Shown here: positions 30,541 to 38,487 of the stretch, in pieces
Position numbering within the stretch: position 1 is the stretch's first letter
Layout: every line of letters begins with the position of its first letter
Source: Streptomyces longispororuber
GTDB taxonomy: Bacteria; Actinomycetota; Actinomycetes; Streptomycetales; Streptomycetaceae
NCBI RefSeq assembly: GCF_014656095.1
Contig: NZ_BNBT01000018.1
Location: forward strand, 1-64,000
Length of the DNA stretch: 64,000 nt
Direction of reading: 5' to 3'
Notes under the pieces: model-generated
What the model saw: the letters and a program-made list of their open reading frames with translations, nothing else
Told to the model about the DNA's origin: nothing
Databases searched by the model: none
Translations under genes and position numbers: made by a program

Positions 30541-32108
30541 GGGTTGCTGGACTCCCTGTGCTCGGTGACTGCCGCGCGGCCGGGGACTGCCGCACGGCTG
30601 GTGACGGCCGCGTCCGGCACGACGCCCGTGTCCGGTACGACGCCCGTGTCCGGTACGAAGCCCGTGCCTGGCGTGGCGGCCGTGTCTGGCGTGTCGGAGC
30701 TGCCTGAGGTGACGCTCGTGCCGGAGGTGACGGGCCTGCCGGAGGTGGCGGTCGTGTCCGACACAGCGGTCGTGTCCGGGGTGGCAGCCGTGTCCGGGGT
30801 GACGGTCGTGTGCTTCGGGTCGGGCAGGAAGCATGTGATGGGCGTGCGTTGTGTGCCGGTCGTGTGCGGAGTGCCGGTCGCGCTTGGCGGGACTGGCGCG
30901 TGCCGCGTCACCACCGCGCACAGGGCCGAAGGCGAGGCGGCCGGGGCCGGTGTCGATCCGGCCGGGGCCGGTGTCGATCCGGCCAGGAGGGTGCGGTAGA
31001 CGCCCTCGACCGTGCTCGCCGTGCGCCGCACGTCGTGGCGCTCCTCCACATGGGCGCGGCCCTGCTCCCCCAGCCGTTCGCGCAGCGGGCGGTCCCGGAG
31101 GAGGGCGACCAGGGCACGGGCCAGGGCCCTCGGGTCCTCGGGCGGTACCAGGACGTGCGGCACCAGGGACGGCGGCAGGCTCTCGCGCGCGCCGTCGACC
31201 TCGGTGACCACCACGGGCCGTGCGCAGGCCATGGCCTCCAGCGGGGCCAGTGCCATGCCCTCCCAGCGCGACGGCAGGACGACCAGGTCGGCGGCCCCGT
31301 ACCAGGGCGCCACGTCGTCGGCCGCCCCGGCGAACAGCACGGACGGGTCCGCCGCCGCCCGCAGCGCGGCGGCGTCCGGCCCGTCGCCCACCAGGGCGAG
31401 CCGCGCTCCCGGCACCTCCGCGGCGACGGCGCACCAGGCCCGCAGCAGCACGTCCTGCCCCTTCTGCCGGCAGAGGCGCCCGACACACACGACCAGGGGC
31501 GTCGCGGGAGCCCGTACGGAATCGGGCAGCGGCAGTGACGCCCGGCTCTCCCGGCGGTCGGCGGGCCGGTGGCGGCGGAGGTCGATGCCGTTGGGCACCA
31601 CGACGGCCGGGCCCCGCACCCCGGCCCGGGCGCCGGTGCGCCGTTCCGCTTCGCTGACGCACACGAGCCGTGCCGTCCACCGGGCGCTGTACCGCTCCCA
31701 GGCCCGCGCCAGGTCAGCGGTCACTCCGCCGACGGCCTCGAACGACCAGGCGTGCGGCTGGAAGACGGTCGGCACGCGCCCGCGCACGGCGAGCCGCGCG
31801 GCCAGTCCGGCCTTCGCGCTGTGGGCGTGCACGAGGTCGGGGCGTACGGCAGCGACGACGCGGGCGATGTCCCGCACCTCGGCAGCCAGGCGGGGGCCGG
31901 GGGAACGGGTCGCCGCCCACGGGTGCACGCGCGCGTGCCCGGCGGCTCCCCGGGACAGGAACCCTTCGTCGGGGCAGGCGACATGGACCCGAACACCCGC
32001 CGCTGCCTGGGCCGCCACGAGGTCCTGGACCACGCGGGCCACACCGCCGTCCACGGGCTGGCTGACGTGCAGGACACGCGGGGGCCGGTCGGTCGGAGCC
32101 AGTTGCAT
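30537..32108 (-). CDS. GT4 family glycosyltransferase with hexapeptide-repeat tail
   Basis: 523 aa. The GT-B fold occupies about residues 1-385: RVLHVSQPVDGGVARVVQDL, VCVSEAERRTG, CVGRLCRQKGQD, LPSRWEGMALAPLEAMACA (E-x7-E). The last ~130 residues are Thr/Pro/Ala/Asp-rich and end in hexapeptide repeats such as TPDTAA, VPDTGV. No GT needs such a tail. It is the first gene of the exopolysaccharide operon; ATG 32108 follows AGGGGAA by 9 bases. The long gene-free region upstream probably holds the operon's promoter. Confidence 0.9.
   Translation of the reverse strand: MQLAPTDRPPRVLHVSQPVDGGVARVVQDLVAAQAAAGVRVHVACPDEGFLSRGAAGHARVHPWAATRSPGPRLAAEVRDIARVVAAVRPDLVHAHSAKAGLAARLAVRGRVPTVFQPHAWSFEAVGGVTADLARAWERYSARWTARLVCVSEAERRTGARAGVRGPAVVVPNGIDLRRHRPADRRESRASLPLPDSVRAPATPLVVCVGRLCRQKGQDVLLRAWCAVAAEVPGARLALVGDGPDAAALRAAADPSVLFAGAADDVAPWYGAADLVVLPSRWEGMALAPLEAMACARPVVVTEVDGARESLPPSLVPHVLVPPEDPRALARALVALLRDRPLRERLGEQGRAHVEERHDVRRTASTVEGVYRTLLAGSTPAPAGSTPAPAASPSALCAVVTRHAPVPPSATGTPHTTGTQRTPITCFLPDPKHTTVTPDTAATPDTTAVSDTTATSGRPVTSGTSVTSGSSDTPDTAATPGTGFVPDTGVVPDTGVVPDAAVTSRAAVPGRAAVTEHRESSNP
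30586..30801. repeat. Twelve degenerate 18-bp tandem repeats in the GT4 gene
   Basis: Units begin at 30586, 30604, 30622, 30640 and so on in register; two neighbouring units (ACGCCCGTGTCCGGTACG) are identical. They encode hexapeptides of the form V/T-P/S-D/G-T/S-A/G-x on the minus strand. Confidence 0.9.
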
Positions 32109-32986
32109 GCGCGATTCCCCTAGGTGTGTGCGGGACGGTGCGTTCACCGCCACACGCCGACGAAGCCGGAGCCGGCGTCGGGGCCGGAGCGGGTACCGGT
32201 GGCCGAGCCGGAGCGGTGGTCGAGGACGGGGTCGGTGAGGACGCGACGCAGGCCCGGCGAGTGACGCATGACGGCGGTGGCCTTCCGGAGGGTGCGGATC
32301 TCTGCGAACTGTGGGATCACGACGGTCGGGACACGGTGGGGTGGTGCGGGTGGAGCACGTGGCGGACTGTGGGTGCTGTAGGTAGGTACGACAAGCGGTG
32401 AAGCGGCAACCAATCGTGCGAATGTGCACGAATATGGCTGAAATTCCCTCGCGAGGAAGCGCCACAGTAGCTGGCCGCGCAGGACATTCCCGCGAGCCCG
32501 GAACGTGTGTCGACGCGGTGAAATCAAGGGTCAGAGCACGTCTAAGAGGCGCGCGACAAGGCCGTGTTGTGCGGGGGCGGGGGTGTCACCGGGCCACTGT
32601 TGCGACAGTCGGATCACCGGAATGGAGCCGAGAATCCTTCACTCGTCCGGAGGACGCCCCACTCCGGGCTCCGCCGCGCGGACTCCGCCTCCGCGCAGCC
32701 CGCTGGTGTGATCGTCGTACGACGGGGCGGCGGGAGCTGCTGAACGCGACCGGCTGACGACCACCCCCGCCGCCGGGAGCACGACCGGGACCTCCGTGGC
32801 GGCGTCCTCGAATGGCCGTAGCCCCCCACGACGATCCCTCCAGGACCGGGACTGCGCCCGCGACCTGCCCGAACAGCGTTGGCGAGGCGCGTATCTGACG
32901 CTCCGTCGCTCCGGCTCGGTTGCGACGGCCGCGTGGCCCTCTCACAGTGATCACAAGATCCGACGAGCCATCAGACGGGGACGACC
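32109..32986. promoter_or_regulatory. Large gene-free region upstream of the exopolysaccharide operon
   Basis: 878 bases with no frame I can support. Around 32380-32460 the base composition drops to a mixed AT level unusual for the window. There TCGTGC (32414-32419) and GCACGA (32426-32431) form an inverted repeat, and CCTCGCGAGG (32447-32456) is a perfect palindrome. This is the likely promoter and operator region of the leftward operon. The right half (32600-32980) is ordinary GC-rich DNA preceding the next gene. Confidence 0.45.
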
Positions 32987-33835
32987 ATGCGCGCTCCATC
33001 CGTACGGCGCACCGCGGCACGGCGCATCACGACCACCGCGCTCTGCGCGACGCTTCTACTCGGTGTGACAGGACCGGTCCTGGCTCTCCAGGCCGCCTCG
33101 CGCCAGGACCCGCCCGCCGCCGGTGCTCCCGTACCGGAAGCGGACAAGCTGCTGGCCCAGGCGACGGCACTGGGGGGCCTCGGCACCGTGCTCACGCCGG
33201 TCACCGACCTCGTGACCCAGGTCCTGAAGGCGGAGGGCGGCACACTGGAGCCGGAGCAGGCGAAGAAGCTCGGGGACGCCGTGCGGGAGGCCCTCGACAA
33301 GCTCAAGACGGCCGAGGCGGCACCCCCGGGCACCTCCCCGCAACCGCCAGCCGCCTCGCCGCAGCCCCAGGCCACCTCTTCCCCACCCTCAGCCACCCCG
33401 CCACAACCCCAGGCCTCCCCTCCGCAGCCCCAGGCCACCTCTCCGCAACCCCCGGCCGCCCCTCCACAGCCACAAGCCACCCTCCCAACCCCCGACACGC
33501 TCCAGCGGCTCTCCTTCCTGGAGGAGACCGCGTACGCGGACCGTGCCATTCCGCGCGATATCAAGGACGACACGGTGAAGCAGCTCCGGAGGGCCGTGGA
33601 CGCTTTGCTCAAGGCGTCCGCGTCCGGAGACGCGGCGGCCGTCGCGACATCCGTGAAGGACGTGGTGGCCGGTGCGGTGAACACGGTCGTCGCCGTTCTG
33701 CTCACCGGGAAGCTGCCCGCTCCGAATCTTCCGGGTCTGCCCCCGTTGCCGAAATCCGCGGGCCATGGAAAAGCCTCGGCGGATGACGGGCAGGGCGTTG
33801 TCTTCAGCGGATCACACGAATCGCCCGGTTATTAG
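32987..33835 (+). CDS. Secreted protein with Pro/Gln linker, function unknown
   Basis: 282 aa. Signal peptide: RTAARRITTTALCATLLLG, then VTGPVLALQAASR. Residues about 48-105 are helical (DKLLAQATALGGLGTVLTP, VLKAEGGTLEPEQAKKLGD). A Pro/Gln/Ala/Ser linker of about 60 residues with PQPQA units follows; the C-terminal helical part is DTVKQLRRAVDALLKASA and ends PGY. The tail of the mature protein has no membrane anchor or sorting signal. Start ATG 32987 has GACGGGGACG upstream, a weak ribosome site. Similar secreted proteins of unknown role occur in Streptomyces. Confidence 0.7.
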   Translation: MRAPSVRRTAARRITTTALCATLLLGVTGPVLALQAASRQDPPAAGAPVPEADKLLAQATALGGLGTVLTPVTDLVTQVLKAEGGTLEPEQAKKLGDAVREALDKLKTAEAAPPGTSPQPPAASPQPQATSSPPSATPPQPQASPPQPQATSPQPPAAPPQPQATLPTPDTLQRLSFLEETAYADRAIPRDIKDDTVKQLRRAVDALLKASASGDAAAVATSVKDVVAGAVNTVVAVLLTGKLPAPNLPGLPPLPKSAGHGKASADDGQGVVFSGSHESPGY

Positions 33836-34030
33836 GCCGGTTGATACGAGGATGCGGCGCTTCCTTCGCACGCGTGGGTTCGGGAGAGTGCGTGCGCGGG
33901 GGTTTCCGGGCCGAGTTCCGCTCGTTGTTCTGGGGGAGACTGCACAGGCGTTTATTCCTTGGAGCACAGGCAGTAAAGGCCTGATCGGTGACGTTTACAG
34001 GTGACGCGAGTCGCCGGAGAAGGGAACACG

Positions 34031-34306
34031 ATGAAGCCTCTCAAGGCCGCCGCCGTCCTCGCCGGATCCATGGCCGTTCTGGGTGCCGCAGCACCCGCTT
34101 TCGCCGGTGGTCTGACGCCTCCCGGCCTGAACGGCGGCCTGGAGTCGCTGTCCGGTCAGTCCCCCAAGGCGCAGCCGCTGAACCCGGGTGCGCAGGAGAC
34201 GCCGGCCAAGAGCCCCGTCGTGAACGTGGTGAAGCAGGCCGCCGAGGGCCTCACCGGGAAGGGCGGCCCCACGCAACTCCTCGGCGGCCTTCCGCTCGGC
34301 AAGTAA
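34031..34306 (+). CDS. Small secreted protein, function unknown
   Basis: 91 aa. Signal peptide MKPLKAAAVLAGSMAVLGAA, cut after PAFA. The mature ~60-residue part GGLTPPGLNGGLESLSG ... VVNVVKQAAEGLTGKGGP ... LLGGLPLGK has no cysteines and is Gly/Leu/Pro-rich. ATG 34031 has GAAGGGA about 5 bases upstream. It is of the kind of very short exported proteins common in Streptomyces. Function unknown. Monocistronic, with a hairpin downstream. Confidence 0.75.
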   Translation: MKPLKAAAVLAGSMAVLGAAAPAFAGGLTPPGLNGGLESLSGQSPKAQPLNPGAQETPAKSPVVNVVKQAAEGLTGKGGPTQLLGGLPLGK

Positions 34307-34344
34307 GGAACGTGACGGCGTACCCCCGAAAGCAACCGAAGGCC

Positions 34345-34376
34345 GGTCCGTGGAGCGCTCCGCGGACCCGTCTTTC
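34345..34376 (+). terminator. Terminator after the small secreted gene
   Basis: Arms 34345-34356 and 34357-34368 are complementary apart from one G-T pair, so the real hairpin has a small GCGC loop; CCGTCTTT follows. Confidence 0.7.
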
Positions 34377-34513
34377 GCAGGGGTGACGGCAAGCGTCGCG
34401 AATCGTCTTCAGGTTCGATCGGATGACACCATCGGGTGGAGCCGAACGGTGGATCCGCCACTTAGGGGACGTGCTGCGAAAACCGCCGCGCACGCATCGC
34501 TACGGTTCCGTCC

Positions 34514-35017
34514 ATGACCTCACCACCGAGCGGGCGGCTCCCTTTCCGGGCGGCCGACCTGGGCACCCTCGGGGTGATCGCCTGGAGCGGCGAACACCCC
34601 GAAGAGGAACAGGACATGGCCTTCCTCATGGCCTACTCCCTCGGAGACGCCGAGGGCGGCCCGGAGACCACGGCGAACGCCGTCGGCACGCTGCTGCACA
34701 GCGCGGGGCTGCCCGTCGGAGGGCCCGTGCTCGACGGCGCGCAGGACCCGCGGCTGCCGGTGAGCCTCGTCGTCGAGGGCGGGGAGGCAGTCGTGAACAT
34801 GACCTACGTCAACGCCCGGTGCGCCGTGCCGCCCGAGTGGCTCGCCGCGGCGCGGGACCGGGGCCACGCGTACTTCCTGATGACCACGCGCGCGTGGCCG
34901 GAGGGCGCGCCCGGCACCCCTGTGTCGGAGCAGAGCCTCCGGGACTTCGCCGGTGACGAGGAGACGCTGACCAACGCCGCGCACTGTCTCCTCCCCCTGC
35001 CGCGGCCGGGCGACTGA
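34514..35017 (+). CDS. DUF5949-like protein
   Basis: 167 aa, cytoplasmic, with the pattern PFRAADLGTLGVIAWSGEHP, MAYSLGDAEGGPE, AVPPEWLAAARDRGHAYFL and CLLPLPRPGD. I recall this as DUF5949 of Streptomyces, without known function; the family name is from memory and should be checked. The stop overlaps the VKOR start as TGATG, which implies coupling with the VKOR and tyrosinase genes. Confidence 0.65.
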   Translation: MTSPPSGRLPFRAADLGTLGVIAWSGEHPEEEQDMAFLMAYSLGDAEGGPETTANAVGTLLHSAGLPVGGPVLDGAQDPRLPVSLVVEGGEAVVNMTYVNARCAVPPEWLAAARDRGHAYFLMTTRAWPEGAPGTPVSEQSLRDFAGDEETLTNAAHCLLPLPRPGD

Positions 35018-35676
35018 TGCGGACCGGGGTACGCACCGCCACGGTCCCCGCGCAGACGGTACGGGAGGCGTCCCGGGCGGACGGCACTCCCCCCGCGCGC
35101 GCGGTCGCCGGGAGCAGGGCGCTGGGGCTGCTCCTGGTGGGCACCGGGGCGGCGGGGCTGCTGGCGTCCTGGGTCATCACGCTCGACAAGTTCGCGCTCC
35201 TGAAGGACCCGGACTTCCGGCCGGCGTGCAGCCTCAACCCGGTGGTGTCCTGCGGCAGCGTCATGGAGAGCGACCAGGCCGCGGTGTTCGGCTTCCCGAA
35301 CCCGATGCTGGGCCTCGTGGCGTACGCCGTGGTGGTCTGCGTCGGCGTGGGCCTGCTGGGGGCGGCGCGGTTCCCGCGCTGGTTCTGGCTGGCGTTGAAC
35401 GCGGGGACGCTGGGCGGGGTGGTCTTCTGCACCTGGCTGCAGTTCCAGTCCCTGTACCGGATCAACGCGCTGTGCCTGTGGTGCTGCCTGGCGTGGGCGG
35501 CGACGGCCCTGATGTTCTGGTACGTCACCTCCTTCACCGTCCGCCAGGGGCTGCTGCCCGTGCCGGGCGGGCTGAGGGCCTTCTTCGAGGACTTCACCTG
35601 GGCCCTCCCGGTCATGCACCTCGGAGGCGTCGCCCTGTTGATCCTCACGCGGTGGTGGAGTTTCTGGACCGGTTGA
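35017..35676 (+). CDS. Vitamin K epoxide reductase (VKOR) family protein
   Basis: 219 aa, 4-5 membrane segments. Loop cysteines lie in ACSLNPVVSCGSVM, and the catalytic CxxC is CLWC in ALCLWCCLAWAAT near residue 150. Bacterial VKOR proteins reoxidise the thiol oxidase DsbA and pass electrons to menaquinone, so they drive disulfide formation in exported proteins. Many secreted proteins of this window contain cysteine pairs (chaplins, the three-copy family). ATG 35017 overlaps the DUF5949-like stop; melC1 starts 13 bases after it. Confidence 0.9.
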   Translation: MRTGVRTATVPAQTVREASRADGTPPARAVAGSRALGLLLVGTGAAGLLASWVITLDKFALLKDPDFRPACSLNPVVSCGSVMESDQAAVFGFPNPMLGLVAYAVVVCVGVGLLGAARFPRWFWLALNAGTLGGVVFCTWLQFQSLYRINALCLWCCLAWAATALMFWYVTSFTVRQGLLPVPGGLRAFFEDFTWALPVMHLGGVALLILTRWWSFWTG

Positions 35677-35689
35677 CGAGGGGGCACGC

Positions 35690-36100
35690 ATGACAGCACG
35701 GGCCGGTACGCCGCTGACGCACCGGGTGGGGCGCCGCCATCTGCTCGGCGTCGCGGCCGTGGCCACGCTCACCGCCGTGGGCGTCCTGCGCGGCGCGTAC
35801 ACCCGGCGGGGAACGGGACGCACCGACCACGCGCGCCCGGCCACGGAGGAGGGCGCCTTCGAGGAGACGTACCGGGGACGGCACATCCAGGGCGTACCGC
35901 TCGCGTCCGGCGACGGACGGGCGCCGGGGGACTGGCACGTCACGGTCGACGGCCGGCGGCTCGGCGTGATGCGCCGGGCGGACGGCAGCTACCTCAGCAT
36001 GGTCGACCACTACGCGGCGTACGGGACGCCCCGCGAGGCGGCTCGTGGCGCCGTCGACGAACTCGGCGCGGGCGAGGCGCTGCGCGGCCACACGCACTGA
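35690..36100 (+). CDS. melC1: Tyrosinase cofactor MelC1 (copper chaperone)
   Basis: 136 aa. Twin-arginine signal: GRRHLLGVAAVATL, with the RR pair at residues 15-16. The later part EETYRGRHIQGVPL, VTVDGRRLGVMRRADGSYLSMVDHY matches MelC1, including the tyrosine region that shields the enzyme's active site. MelC1 delivers copper to MelC2 and carries it through the Tat pathway. It lacks cysteines. It lies 13 bases behind VKOR and 59 bases before melC2. Confidence 0.92.
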   Translation: MTARAGTPLTHRVGRRHLLGVAAVATLTAVGVLRGAYTRRGTGRTDHARPATEEGAFEETYRGRHIQGVPLASGDGRAPGDWHVTVDGRRLGVMRRADGSYLSMVDHYAAYGTPREAARGAVDELGAGEALRGHTH

Positions 36101-36159
36101 CGGCGCGGGGGCGTCACACCGGGGCCAGGGCCCCGGAAGAGCCGGAGGGGGCACAACGG

Positions 36160-37032
36160 GTGACCTACACACGCAAGAACCAGAGCCGTCTCACGCGGGC
36201 CGAGCGGCGCAGGTTCGTGGACGCGGTGCTGAGCCTGAAGCGCAGGGGCGAGTACGACGAGTTCGTCCGCAGGCACATCGACTTCTACGTGGCGGACGGG
36301 GAACGGCGGCTCAGGGTGGCCCACATGGCGCCCTCGTTCTTCCCCTGGCACCGCCGGTTCCTGCTCGACTTCGAGCGGGCGCTCCAGCGGATCGACGCCG
36401 CCGTCACCGTCCCGTACTGGGACTGGACGCGTGACCGTACACCCGCCGCGTCCCTGTGGGGCGAGGACTTCATGGGCGGCGACGGGCGCGCCCGCGACCG
36501 GCAGGTGCTCACGGGCCCCTTCGCGCACGGCGGGGGCAACTGGACGATCAAGGAGTCCGTCACGGACGGGGCGTTCCTCACCCGGGCGTTCGGCAACCCC
36601 CCGGACCCGCTCGACCTGCCCACCGCCGACGACGTGGAACGGGCCCTCCGGGAGACGCGCTACGACGTGGAGCCCTGGGACTCGACGTCGAAGGGCGGGT
36701 TCCGCAACGTCCTGGAGGGCTGGGCGCCCGGCCGCGGCAACGAGCGGTGGCGCAACCACAACCGCGTGCACCGGTGGGTCGGCGGCCACATGCTGGGCGG
36801 CGGCTCGGTCAACGACCCGGTGTTCTGGCTGCACCACGCCTTCGTGGACCTGCTGTGGTCCCGGTGGCGGCGGCGCCACCCGGACGCCGCGCAGTACCTT
36901 CCCCTGCGGCCGCCGCAGTTGGGCGAACCGCAGTACCAGCGCGTCCTCGCCCGGGACGAGCCGATGCCGCCCTGGCGGGCCACGCCGGGCGACCTGGTGG
37001 GACACGAGTGGGCGTACCGGTACGAGGAGTGA
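36160..37032 (+). CDS. melC2: Tyrosinase MelC2
   Basis: 290-aa type-3 copper monophenol oxidase, making melanin from tyrosine. CuA ligands: His39 (RRHIDFY), His55 (VAHMAP) and His64 (PWHRRF). CuB ligands: His200 and His204 (NHNRVHRW) and His226 (WLHHAFVD). All are present, so it should be active. It has no signal peptide of its own, in line with export together with MelC1. GTG 36160 has GGAGGGG about 10 bases upstream. Slightly longer than the ~273-residue MelC2 of other species, because of the insertion TAASLWGEDF-GGDGRAR type loop. Confidence 0.95.
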   Translation: MTYTRKNQSRLTRAERRRFVDAVLSLKRRGEYDEFVRRHIDFYVADGERRLRVAHMAPSFFPWHRRFLLDFERALQRIDAAVTVPYWDWTRDRTPAASLWGEDFMGGDGRARDRQVLTGPFAHGGGNWTIKESVTDGAFLTRAFGNPPDPLDLPTADDVERALRETRYDVEPWDSTSKGGFRNVLEGWAPGRGNERWRNHNRVHRWVGGHMLGGGSVNDPVFWLHHAFVDLLWSRWRRRHPDAAQYLPLRPPQLGEPQYQRVLARDEPMPPWRATPGDLVGHEWAYRYEE

Positions 37033-37085
37033 GCTCGCTCGGCGCGTGGCCGCCCCGGGGAGGCCGGGCCGCCGGGCGGCAAGGG

Positions 37086-37119
37086 GAAGCCCCCGGAGGG
37101 GGTGGTCACCGGGGGCTTC
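37086..37119. terminator. Bidirectional terminator between melC2 and chaplin
   Basis: 11-bp perfect stem, arms 37086-37096 and 37109-37119, between convergent genes. Confidence 0.8.
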
Positions 37120-37138
37120 TCGACGGGTCGGGCGTGGC

Positions 37139-37408
37139 TCAGTGGCCGTACCCCTGGTGGCCGTGGCCGCCGTCGTTGACGCAGGTGTTGCCGGAGGCCG
37201 GGTTCAGCAGGCCGACGACGTTGATGGTGTTGCCGCAGACGTTGACCGGGATGTGGACCGGAGCCTGGACGACGTTGCCCGACAGCGCCCCCGGGGAGTG
37301 GGCGGCCGCGCCCGACGCGTCGGCGTCCGCCGAGGCCATCCCGGCGCCACCCAGTACGACCGCACCCGCGCCCAGGGTGAGGGCGGCTGCCTTCGCGATG
37401 CGAGACAT
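37139..37408 (-). CDS. Short chaplin with His/Gly tail
   Basis: 89 aa. Signal peptide MSRIAKAAALTLGAGAVVLG, cut after ASA. Chaplin domain (about 42-78): SGNVVQAPVHIPVNVCGNT, INVVGLLNPASGNTC, VND. It then runs on as GGHGHQGYGH, a His/Gly tail that the short chaplin at 16.9 kb lacks. AAGGAGA lies 6 bases before ATG 37408. Expected to be secreted and to assemble at the hyphal surface. The His residues could bind metal; the tyrosinase gene is directly convergent, which may or may not matter. Confidence 0.94.
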   Translation of the reverse strand: MSRIAKAAALTLGAGAVVLGGAGMASADADASGAAAHSPGALSGNVVQAPVHIPVNVCGNTINVVGLLNPASGNTCVNDGGHGHQGYGH

Positions 37409-37536
37409 CACGGTTCTCCTTCGAATCGAGACAACGCGGCCGCGCAGGTGCGGCCGCACCTGCCTAACGCCACCCCGGAAGACGAGGTCACGGCGGTGAA
37501 CCGAAAGCCGCACGATCGGTAAATAGGCCCACCGCG

Positions 37537-38289
37537 TCACGCGAGGCGCACGCCCCGTCTTGCCAGGTACCTGACCGGGTTGACGTCCGATCCGTAGCGG
37601 CGGCGCCTGCGGATCTCCAGGTGCAGGTGCGGCCCTGTGGCCCGGCCCGTGCTGCCGCTGCTGCCGAGGCGGGTACCGGCGCGCACCCGGGCGCCCTGGT
37701 GCACGGAGATGCGCGACAGGTGCGCGTACACCGCGTAGTGCCCGTCCCGCATCCGGACGGTGACGGCCTTTCCGTACGGGCCCGACCAGCGGGCCAGGAC
37801 CACGACGCCCGCGCCCACGGCGTAGACCGGTGTGCCGCGCGGTACGGCCAGGTCGATGCCGGTGTGGTGGCCGGCGAGCCACTTGCCGGGCACGCCGTAG
37901 CGGGCGGTGACCCGGAAGCGGCGGCGCAACGGCCGCGTCAGCTTGCCGGGCGGTCCGAGGTTGCGCGGGGAGGTTTCGCCGAGCTGCTGGACGGCGGCCT
38001 CCAGGAGCGCCTCGAACTCCGCGTCGTAGTCGGCGTCGCATCCCTCGGGGCCGCCGTGCCGGTCGAGGGCGGCGTCGTCACCGTGGTCGCTCGGGTCGCC
38101 GTGATCGCTGCGGTCGCCGTGGTCGTCGGTGCCGTCGAGCCAGTCGGGGCGGCGATTCGTGTCCGGGGGCCCGTCGAGGGCGGAGGCCCTCGTGCCGAGC
38201 GCCCCCGAGGCCAACAGGAAGACACCGATGCCCAGCGCGCTCCGCCGTGTGCTGCCCGCTGTGTGCGGGCCGTCTATGTGGTAGCCCAT
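37537..38289 (-). CDS. M23 family metallopeptidase, secreted
   Basis: 250 aa. Signal or anchor segment RSALGIGVFLLASGALG; an Asp/His-rich linker (DDHGDRSDHGD); then the LytM/M23 domain (about 150-250) with GHHTGIDLAV giving the first Zn His and Asp, and HLHLEIRR giving the HxH motif. Also YAVYAHLSRISVHQG, GSSGSTGRATGPHLH. All metal ligands are present, so it can cut peptidoglycan cross-bridges. ATG 38289 has only a weak ribosome site (GTCGGG). It stands alone, leftward. Confidence 0.88.
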   Translation of the reverse strand: MGYHIDGPHTAGSTRRSALGIGVFLLASGALGTRASALDGPPDTNRRPDWLDGTDDHGDRSDHGDPSDHGDDAALDRHGGPEGCDADYDAEFEALLEAAVQQLGETSPRNLGPPGKLTRPLRRRFRVTARYGVPGKWLAGHHTGIDLAVPRGTPVYAVGAGVVVLARWSGPYGKAVTVRMRDGHYAVYAHLSRISVHQGARVRAGTRLGSSGSTGRATGPHLHLEIRRRRRYGSDVNPVRYLARRGVRLA

Positions 38290-38487
38290 GCCCGACAGCA
38301 CAACGGGGACGACGCGGTGGCGCACGTCCGGTTGCGCCGACTGGCTTAACCGGCCGGGGTGCGGAGAGCCGGGCGGGGCTGTCCATACGCGGAAACCGCC
38401 GTGCTGCGTGCACGGCGGCAACCACTCGTAAGGTCCGGCTTCGGGGGCTCGGCTCCGGGCGGGCCGACGCTTCGGCGGGCCTTCAGG

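Noticed and set aside
32586..33020. Minus-strand frame of 144 codons before the 33.0-kb secreted gene
   Set aside because: No ribosome site, Arg/Gly-rich composition, and it overlaps the start of a gene with a clear signal peptide.
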